A DNA stretch of 64,000 bases from an uncultured Lachnospiraceae bacterium (GTDB lineage Bacteria > Bacillota > Clostridia > Lachnospirales > Lachnospiraceae): positions 1 through 64,000 of the forward strand of contig CAJUGG010000094.1 in assembly GCA_910585995.1 (NCBI GenBank). Reading direction: 5' to 3'. How positions within the stretch are numbered: position 1 is the first letter of the stretch; every line of letters begins with the position of its first letter. The notes under the pieces are model-generated. The model was not told the origin of the DNA, ran no database searches, and saw nothing but the letters and a program-made list of their open reading frames with translations. Shown here one piece after another: positions 57,992 through 64,000 of the stretch. The position numbers were made by a program, and so were the translations under genes.

Positions 57992-59014
57992 ATGGAAGTT
58001 TCTACTAAAAATTTATACATACCCGAAGATTACCACTCGGAGCTGTCCCTTTACGATACACAGATTGCCATCAAGACAGTCAAAGATTTTTTTCAGCAGA
58101 CCTTAGCAGAACAGCTCTATCTGCTCAGAGTCTCCGCCCCCTTGTTTGTCCGTCCGGAATCCGGACTCAATGACAACTTAAACGGCGTAGAACGCCCTGT
58201 CTCTTTTGGCATCAAAGAACAAGGAGACCGTCCGGTGGAGATCGTCCACTCCCTCGCCAAATGGAAACGAAATGCCCTGAAGCAGTACGGATTCCATGTG
58301 GGAGAAGGACTCTACACAGATATGAACGCCATCCGCCGGGATGAAGACACAGACAATGTACATTCCATCTATGTGGACCAATGGGACTGGGAAAAGATCA
58401 TCTTAAAGCAGGACCGCAATATGGACTATCTGAAAGAGATCGTCAAAAAGATCTACAAAGCACTGAAAAAGACAGAAAAATACATGTCCATACGCTATGA
58501 CTACATCGAAGAAATCCTTCCAAAAGATATCTATTTTATCACCACCCAGGAACTCTTAGACCTCTATCCGGATCTCACTCCCAAAGAGCGGGAAAACAAG
58601 ATCGCACAGGAAAAAGGTGCAGTCTTCCTCATGCAGATCGGAGGACGCCTAAGCAACGGAGAACCCCACGACGGCAGAGCACCGGACTACGACGACTGGA
58701 GCCTGAACGGAGACATCATCGTCTGGTATCCAGTCCTTGGGCACGCCTTAGAACTATCCTCCATGGGGATTCGCGTAGACGAAGAAGCACTGGCCGAACA
58801 GCTCAAGATCGCCGGCTGTGAAGAACGGGCAGAACTCCCGTTCCAAAAAGCCATTCTGGCCAAAAAACTCCCCTACACCATCGGCGGAGGGATCGGACAG
58901 TCGCGCATCTGTATGTTTTATCTAAGAAAAGCACATATTGGAGAAGTGCAGGCCTCCATCTGGCCGGAAGCCATCCGCGAGACAGCCGCACAACATGGCG
59001 TAACCCTGCTATAA
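57992..59014 (+). CDS. asnA: Aspartate--ammonia ligase
   Basis: 340-residue class II-type asparagine synthetase using ammonia: aspartate + NH3 + ATP gives asparagine. Hallmarks: RVSAPLFVRPESGLNDNLNG, VHSLAKWKRNAL, DMNAIRRDEDTDN, VDQWDWEKII and GGGIGQSRICMFYLRKAHIGEVQ (trimmed here). Length matches E. coli AsnA. GGAGG precedes it. Followed by a strong terminator. Confidence 0.97.
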   Translation: MEVSTKNLYIPEDYHSELSLYDTQIAIKTVKDFFQQTLAEQLYLLRVSAPLFVRPESGLNDNLNGVERPVSFGIKEQGDRPVEIVHSLAKWKRNALKQYGFHVGEGLYTDMNAIRRDEDTDNVHSIYVDQWDWEKIILKQDRNMDYLKEIVKKIYKALKKTEKYMSIRYDYIEEILPKDIYFITTQELLDLYPDLTPKERENKIAQEKGAVFLMQIGGRLSNGEPHDGRAPDYDDWSLNGDIIVWYPVLGHALELSSMGIRVDEEALAEQLKIAGCEERAELPFQKAILAKKLPYTIGGGIGQSRICMFYLRKAHIGEVQASIWPEAIRETAAQHGVTLL

Positions 59015-59054
59015 CATACCAATTATTATAATAAGAACTATAATCATAAACAGA

Positions 59055-59106
59055 GCATTCTGACTCAGCGACACATCACATCATAGTCGAGTCAGAATGC
59101 CCTATT
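59055..59106 (+). terminator. Terminator after asnA
   Basis: GCATTCTGACTC (59055-59066) and GAGTCAGAATGC (59089-59100), perfect 12-base arms, followed by CCTATTTTTA. The TGACTC tip is shared with the hairpins at 15807 and 24726. Confidence 0.8.
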
Positions 59107-59142
59107 TTTAGTCCATATTTCAAGGAAAGAAGGATATTTGAA

Positions 59143-59646
59143 ATGAAAGAAAAACTAACCCCAAAAGACGTAGAAAAGATACAGGCCGAGATCGACCACC
59201 GAAAATTAGTCCTAAGACCCCAGATCTTAGACGCCGTCCGTGAAGCAAGAGCACAAGGAGACCTAAGTGAAAACTTTGAATATTACGCTGCCCGCCGCGA
59301 AAACGGCACCAACAACAGCCGGATCCGCTACTTAGAACGCCTGTTAAAAAACGCCGTCATCATCGAGGACAACTCCTCCTCTGACGAAGTAGGACTCAAC
59401 AAGACCGTCACCGTCTACATCGAAGAAGACGACGAATACGAAACCTACAAAATCGTCACCAGCATCCGCGGCAACTCCATGAAAAACCTGATCAGCATCG
59501 AATCCCCCCTAGGAAAAGCCCTCCTGCACCACCACACCGGCGACAAAGTCACCATCCCCGTCAACGACACCTACAGCTATGACGTCATCATCCGCGAAAT
59601 CAAAAACACCAGCGATAACGAAGACGACAACATCCGCGCCTTCTAA
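59143..59646 (+). CDS. greA: Transcription elongation factor GreA
   Basis: 167-residue factor that enters the secondary channel of RNA polymerase and stimulates transcript cleavage. The N-terminal coiled coil has the conserved tip ARAQGDLSENFEYYAARRE (Asp and Glu). IRYLERLLKNAVII and the C-terminal domain (SPLGKALLHHHTGDKVTI) fit GreA. The usual length is 155-160. Its codons are unusually rich in C at third positions. It is convergent with the TagD fusion, with a nested palindrome between. Confidence 0.92.
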   Translation: MKEKLTPKDVEKIQAEIDHRKLVLRPQILDAVREARAQGDLSENFEYYAARRENGTNNSRIRYLERLLKNAVIIEDNSSSDEVGLNKTVTVYIEEDDEYETYKIVTSIRGNSMKNLISIESPLGKALLHHHTGDKVTIPVNDTYSYDVIIREIKNTSDNEDDNIRAF

Positions 59647-59763
59647 CCCCTCTTCCTTCCCAAAAAGAGGCCAACCAAAGAAACCTCCCTCCACCCACCT
59701 CATCTCCTCCCCTCCAGAAAACAATATACATCCCCAAGAGGGTCCTCCCTCCCCCCACAACCA

Positions 59764-59925
59764 GGGTCCTCCCCGGACGTCTGCGGCTCGCTAAAAAAGA
59801 GGACTGGGGGTAGTCTAATCGTGCTGTGTGGATTGGAACGGACAATTCCGATACACTCCATGCAGACATTAGACCACCCCCCAGTCCTCTTTTGCAGCCG
59901 AGCCGCAGACGTTCGGGGAGGACCC
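59764..59925. repeat. Nested palindromic element, short-core copy
   Basis: Outer arms of about 55 bases (GGGTCCTCCCCGGACGTCTG ... GGTAGTCTAAT against ATTAGACC ... GAGGACCC) enclose a 47-base core (59821-59867), GTGCTGTGTGGATTGG through GATACACTCCATGCAGAC, lacking the inner hairpin. It fills the gap between convergent genes. The right arm ends one base before the stop of the TagD fusion. Confidence 0.85.
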
Positions 59926-59926
59926 G

Positions 59927-61264
59927 TCACCCCTCCCGATACTCGCTCAAAAACTTCTCCATCACCTCTGCCATCGCAATCGACTCTCCTCTCGTCAACT
60001 TAAACTCACTCTTACTGCTCCCATTGATCATAGACAAAAAATCACTGATCTCATACCGAAGCCCATCCTCCAAAAACCGATCCGTATATTTCTCCACATC
60101 TTTCGGATCTTCATGATGCACTTCAAAATACGCCGTCTTCCACCAGGGAGCCTCCACCACAATATATCCCGTTGTCCCGCAGATCAACAGCGATCCTTCT
60201 GATTTTACTCCCAGCCCGCAAGTCGCTGTCCCCAGCCCATTCGGATACCGAAAATGCGCCTTTGTAAACACATCCAACCCATGTTCCCCTTCAATCGTAT
60301 CAAACCGCACCTCTTCATACCCGCTGCCAAACAGCTTAATAATCGGCAGCATCACATAACTCCCAAGCTCTGTAAAACTCCCTCCATAGTTCGGATCCGT
60401 CAGCTCTCGGCTCTGTGGCCCTTCCAGCTTGGTAAAACAAGCCTCCACACTGCGCACATTGCCGATCATCCCGCTGCAGGCGATCCCAAGCAGCCTGGAA
60501 AATCCCGGACAATAGGCAGTCTTAATCCCTTCAAACAAGATTAACCCTCTCTTAGCAGCCAGCGCAAACAACTCCTCTGCCTGCGCACGCTTAAGTACCA
60601 TAGGCTTTTCACAGAGCACATGTTTCCCATGCTCCAGCGCCGATTGGATATACGAATAGTGCGTCTCATGAGGCGAAGCCACATAGACCGCCTCTACAGC
60701 CCCGTAAAAGGCTTCTAGGTCCTCATAGGCATCAATCCCCCACTTCTGGGCAAACCGCGCCGCACTGCCCGGATGCGGGTTGTATACCGCCTCCACATTG
60801 ACGCCGCTGACCAGCTTTGCCTCCGGGATAAAACGCCCTGCAATCCGGCCTGTCCCAATGACTCCGATCCGCTGAATATGTTTTTTCTGCGCCCGCAGCA
60901 TGGTGCTGGAGATATTTTTCGTCCGCTCCAGATAGACCACCTTACAATAGTCACTCAGATAGTCAAATGTCCCGATCCAGTCCGAGCCAACTGTAAAAAT
61001 ATCAATCTGATACTTTTTCACATCCACCAGTTTCTGCCCCGGAGAACTCTCAATAATCACCTCATCCGCAAAACCAGATTTCTTTACATTTTCTATTCTT
61101 GTTACGAGAGAGTCCACCACATTCAGCTTGCCTCTCGTCTGATCATACTCCTCCGTCGTCACCCCGACGATCAGATAGTCTCCCAGAGCCTTCGCCCTCT
61201 TAAGCAGCTTGTAATGGCCCTCATGAAACAAATCAAACGTGCCATATGTAATAACCTTTATCAC
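59927..61264 (-). CDS. Cytidylyltransferase-oxidoreductase fusion (TagD-like + Gfo/Idh/MocA)
   Basis: 445 residues. Residues 1-about 135 are a glycerol-3-phosphate-type cytidylyltransferase: ITYGTFDLFHEGHYKLL (GxFDxxHxGH) and KNISSTMLR (ISST-like). Residues about 140-445 are a Gfo/Idh/MocA NAD(P)-dependent oxidoreductase: IGVIGTGRIAGRFIPEA, YVASPHETHYSYIQSAL and the LCEKPM catalytic lysine. The pair could make a CDP-activated, oxidised or reduced sugar/polyol for envelope polymers. Start GTG 61264 (AGGAGG upstream); the ATG-start extension spans the leader repeat and is rejected. It is downstream of the CDP-glycerol transferase gene. Confidence 0.88.
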   Translation of the reverse strand: MIKVITYGTFDLFHEGHYKLLKRAKALGDYLIVGVTTEEYDQTRGKLNVVDSLVTRIENVKKSGFADEVIIESSPGQKLVDVKKYQIDIFTVGSDWIGTFDYLSDYCKVVYLERTKNISSTMLRAQKKHIQRIGVIGTGRIAGRFIPEAKLVSGVNVEAVYNPHPGSAARFAQKWGIDAYEDLEAFYGAVEAVYVASPHETHYSYIQSALEHGKHVLCEKPMVLKRAQAEELFALAAKRGLILFEGIKTAYCPGFSRLLGIACSGMIGNVRSVEACFTKLEGPQSRELTDPNYGGSFTELGSYVMLPIIKLFGSGYEEVRFDTIEGEHGLDVFTKAHFRYPNGLGTATCGLGVKSEGSLLICGTTGYIVVEAPWWKTAYFEVHHEDPKDVEKYTDRFLEDGLRYEISDFLSMINGSSKSEFKLTRGESIAMAEVMEKFLSEYREG

Positions 61265-61280
61265 GCCAATCCTCCTATTT

Positions 61281-61404
61281 AAGTTCCGTTTTTTATTAAA
61301 GTTCCGCTCCAGCCACTCACAATGCCCCTTATCTGGAAGCATCTTCGGCTGCCTTCGCATCCAAAAACCCTTCCTGGCATTGTTCGGGCTTACGCTGTTT
61401 TTTT
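61281..61404 (-). repeat. 5'-leader hairpin repeat (GCGGAACT family) before the TagD fusion
   Basis: Minus strand: AAAAAACAGCGTAAGC through GCTGGAGCGGAACTTT, then a second CGGAACTT and AAATAGGAGG. The central part matches the fliB-leader units (GGATG and GGCAGCC blocks, CCAAAAACCC-like arm). It begins a few bases after the stop of the upstream gene (61411). Confidence 0.8.
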
Positions 61405-61410
61405 AATCAC

Positions 61411-63972
61411 TTACCGCCTTTTTAATTCCCGGCACATAAATTGATAGATTTTCTCACCGCATGTCCCGTCATGGTTAGCAGCGATCTCTCCAAATGCACA
61501 CATCTGGCGTTCTCTGTCAAAGGCTTCTCCAACCACTTTTCCGTCCAGAAAATCTTTAAGAGAATAAAATACGTCCTCGGAGCAGGCATACTGAAGCCAC
61601 TGTGAATCCTCTTTAAATCCCGGCTCGTGGCTCTTGAGTTCCTCCGGATCAAATGTTATCTCAATCTCCGAATATGTGTTCGATTCCATATCCACATAGT
61701 ATACTTTCCTGTCATAAAATGAAAACATCACATTTTCTTTCCAATTCAGCTCTTCATCCACCAGATACCCCAGCACTCCGCTTGACCATGCCGTATAATA
61801 TCCATTCTTTGGACCGGCTGGCAGCTCCATCGGCGGTTTCCACTCGGTGATCTCCCCTGTCTCTTTATGGATGCAGATATACATATTGGCCCAGTTCGGA
61901 GACAGGTAGACATGCTCTTTGTCAAAAGCTGCTCCGTTAAAAGGCTTTTCCATACTGACATACCCATGAACAGGATTTTTACAGATGAATCCTTCCGGAT
62001 AATCGCTGTACTCCTGTACTTCTTCGGTCGTGGGATTCCATCTGGTAACTACGGTCCCGTCAAAGGGTAAAAGCCACATCTCGTTTTCATTGGGAAGCCC
62101 CGCCAGGCCCAGCCATCCGCCGCCTGCCACGGGCACTTCCACGATGCTCTGTTCTCCGGTTCTGGGTTCCATCACCAGGATACGGTTGTCCACCACAGAA
62201 GCAAAATACAGCTTCCCTCCCTGGAGACGCACACCGCCCAAGCGCCGTTCCCCATCCGCTCCTATCCCGATAAATACATCCAGATTGTCTTTATAATACA
62301 CAATCTCATCTTTCTTGGTGTCGTAGCGCACAATTGCCGGATACCAGTTAGGTATCAGGAAGAGATATTCTTCCACCACAGCGGCTGTATAAAAAGCTCC
62401 CACCTGCTCGACTTCCTGTCTGAGGGTGATCTTTCTCTCCACCCCCTGATCTCCTACCACCAGGATATCCTGCGCACTGATAGGGCAGATATATTTTTTC
62501 CCATCTATGATGGCAATCGGCGCATAGTAGCCGCCATAGGCATAAGGAGACAGATCACAAAGATAATGGTAGTGATGTTCTCTTCCTTCTGACCGATACA
62601 ACTTATTTCCCTGGGTCAGGTAAAAGGTCTCCTTCTCCTCCAGATCAAACGTCGGAAATCCCCGGACCATCTCTCCTCTCCAGTCCCCTTCTTCCGGTTC
62701 ACTGTGGATATCATTATTTAAGATAAAGAGCGGTTTTCCAGCCAGTCCAAACAGAGAAGTCACAGAAGTCGCAGCATCTCCGATATACACATCCGACAGC
62801 GCAATCGTATTCGTGATATCCGGTGTCTCGTCCAAAATCCCCACATTCTGTGTTACAAAATACCGCTTCAATGTGTCATACACCGGCTTAAACTCGCTCC
62901 TGAGAGACAAAAAGGTAGACTCCAACAGAGGATGCGGCCGCCATAACAGACAAGCATCATCCCGCCCCTCAAAACACCGGAATACATACTCCATCTTTTT
63001 TAAGAAATATTTGGTATTTCCCAGCATCCCATTGATACTGGTATTGTAAAAATAGACCTTTTTTCCCGCCATCTTCTCTTCCCAGTCTTTCGGAGGCTTA
63101 GGCGGATTCTGACAGAGCTTCATCACCCGGTCAAATTTTGGAGAGCCAAACGGCAGCAATTTTTCCTTAGGAAGCTCCGGGTCATAGAATTTCCGGAACT
63201 TATCCGACTGCATCACAATATAATCCGCATAATAGTAAGCCGGACAACTGAGCTGTCCCTCACTCATCCCACCCGACGTAGAAAAATAAGGAATATATAC
63301 TAACAGATCCGTAAACTGCTTCAGATTAAAAGAATAAAAAAACGGATGCACACTTGTCACATAATTATGGCCATCATACGGATTGTGGATAAAGATCATA
63401 TCCGGGTGCCGTTCCTGAAAATCATATTCCTCATAACCTGTCACTTCCACATACGGCGGAAACTGATCCCCCTCATAATGCATCTCCTTCACCGTTCCGT
63501 CCGGATTCTTATCAAAATATGGTATCGGGATCACATAAGCATCGCAGTTCTCATCCTTCTCTGCTTCCATCCATACACTCTCCAAAGAGTCCCACATAGC
63601 AGATTTATAAGGCAGAAATACCACTTCCAGCCGCTCTTTCGTATCCCTTCCGATACTGTTTTGCACCTTGATCGTCTGCGCCTTTAACTGCTTATACACC
63701 TTGTTAGGATTTAGCTCCTGACTCTGCGACACCAGCGTATACACCTGAAAGACCGACTCACAGTATTCCTCCAAAAGCTTCACGGTCACAAAGCCTTCTC
63801 CTTCTTCCTCTTCAATCAGCGTCCCCAACTGAATCGCCGCTTCCTGACACTGCCCCAAAAGGTCCAAAGCACCTTCTGCCTTCTTACTCTCCAAAGCCTT
63901 CCGAATCGCCTCATGCGCCTGCCCCAAAAGCCGGATATAATCTCTCGCAATTTTCCTACTATGTCTTTTCAT
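61411..63972 (-). CDS. CDP-glycerol glycerophosphotransferase-like protein with C-terminal propeller
   Basis: 853 residues, likely cytoplasmic or membrane-associated. After a helical N-terminus (1-110), residues about 110-440 resemble the CDP-glycerol/CDP-ribitol transferase family: VVFLPYKSAMWDSLESVW, DMIFIHNPYDGHNYVTSVHP, LLPFGSPKFDRV, LLWRPHPLLESTF and LSDVYIGDAATSVTSLFGLAGKP. Residues about 460-800 are repeated tryptophan/glycine/aspartate beta-strand units typical of a beta-propeller (for example YLFLIPNWYPAIVRYD, LLPFDGTVVTRWN, VYLSPNWANMYICI). Start follows AGGGGCAATAGG. The propeller could bind the polymer acceptor. Together with the fusion gene downstream it suggests teichoic-acid-like or polyol-phosphate wall polymer synthesis. 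Confidence 0.82.
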   Translation of the reverse strand: MKRHSRKIARDYIRLLGQAHEAIRKALESKKAEGALDLLGQCQEAAIQLGTLIEEEEGEGFVTVKLLEEYCESVFQVYTLVSQSQELNPNKVYKQLKAQTIKVQNSIGRDTKERLEVVFLPYKSAMWDSLESVWMEAEKDENCDAYVIPIPYFDKNPDGTVKEMHYEGDQFPPYVEVTGYEEYDFQERHPDMIFIHNPYDGHNYVTSVHPFFYSFNLKQFTDLLVYIPYFSTSGGMSEGQLSCPAYYYADYIVMQSDKFRKFYDPELPKEKLLPFGSPKFDRVMKLCQNPPKPPKDWEEKMAGKKVYFYNTSINGMLGNTKYFLKKMEYVFRCFEGRDDACLLWRPHPLLESTFLSLRSEFKPVYDTLKRYFVTQNVGILDETPDITNTIALSDVYIGDAATSVTSLFGLAGKPLFILNNDIHSEPEEGDWRGEMVRGFPTFDLEEKETFYLTQGNKLYRSEGREHHYHYLCDLSPYAYGGYYAPIAIIDGKKYICPISAQDILVVGDQGVERKITLRQEVEQVGAFYTAAVVEEYLFLIPNWYPAIVRYDTKKDEIVYYKDNLDVFIGIGADGERRLGGVRLQGGKLYFASVVDNRILVMEPRTGEQSIVEVPVAGGGWLGLAGLPNENEMWLLPFDGTVVTRWNPTTEEVQEYSDYPEGFICKNPVHGYVSMEKPFNGAAFDKEHVYLSPNWANMYICIHKETGEITEWKPPMELPAGPKNGYYTAWSSGVLGYLVDEELNWKENVMFSFYDRKVYYVDMESNTYSEIEITFDPEELKSHEPGFKEDSQWLQYACSEDVFYSLKDFLDGKVVGEAFDRERQMCAFGEIAANHDGTCGEKIYQFMCRELKRR

Positions 63973-64000
63973 CCTATTGCCCCTTATCTATCAAACATAA

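Noticed and set aside
1..63972. tRNA or rRNA genes
   Set aside because: No cloverleaf with a TTC-rich T arm, and no 16S/23S/5S-like stretch was noticed on either strand by eye.

Overview
The window is chromosomal DNA of a flagellated, anaerobic, Gram-positive Clostridium-type bacterium, most probably of the family Lachnospiraceae. The evidence is strong AGGAGG ribosome-binding sites throughout, sigma-28-type flagellin promoters, a rubredoxin / A-type flavoprotein oxygen-detoxification operon, class B sortase, ThiW, bactofilin, and many small palindromic intergenic repeats. I do not name a genus. No rRNA, tRNA, CRISPR array, integrase, transposase or prophage gene was seen.

Layout. 1-2082: one truncated and one complete flagellin gene, separated by a small-RNA locus that resembles a type I toxin-antitoxin pair. 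2083-6196: YigZ, a UvrD/PcrA-type helicase and glutamyl-tRNA synthetase. 6356-14001: a DUF885 lipoprotein, the flagellin methylase FliB, methionine aminopeptidase, a GNAT enzyme, HflX, a DUF362 protein and an HD-domain protein. 14006-19770: a complete sialic-acid operon (nanE, nanA, SSS transporter, YhcH, ROK kinase, RpiR regulator). 19857-22002: rubredoxin, Crp/Fnr regulator and FprA flavoprotein. 22018-24703: a small (p)ppGpp synthetase, a nitrilase-family enzyme, DUF3786 and a 65-residue protein. 24927-29221: a TPP-riboswitch-controlled thiamine operon (thiW, thiM, a thiE-thiD fusion, thiC).

29238-49572 is the exceptional part: about 20 kb of divergent operons around an XRE regulator. Leftward run two Hsp70-like ATPases, a coiled-coil protein with a GrpE-like C-terminus, a third degenerate Hsp70-like protein, a coiled-coil protein, an NrdG-like radical SAM protein, a second coiled-coil protein, a 1716-residue protein with four CbbX/SpoVK-type AAA+ modules fused to a trypsin-like protease, and a zinc-ribbon/RCC1-like propeller protein. 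Rightward run an unknown small protein, a putative HEGTH metalloprotease, a VirD4/TraG-like ATPase, a Walker-less partner of it, and a zinc-ribbon membrane protein. The divergent promoters flank a 20-bp-period operator array. I know of no characterised system with this content and propose it as the undescribed system of the window: a regulated chaperone/unfoldase/protease machine, perhaps for conflict or stress.

49561-63972 returns to ordinary functions, mostly envelope: an MBL hydrolase, a CDF transporter, sortase B, a MurL/MurD pair (L-glutamate route to D-glutamate in peptidoglycan), an S1 protein, a degenerate LytM protein with bactofilin, AsnA, GreA, a TagD-oxidoreductase fusion and a CDP-glycerol transferase fused to a propeller.

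Two families of structured intergenic repeats run through the window. One (nine copies) lies in 5' leaders directly before ribosome-binding sites. The other is a nested palindrome (three copies) sitting inside large hairpins, one of which has an apparent empty counterpart elsewhere in the window.
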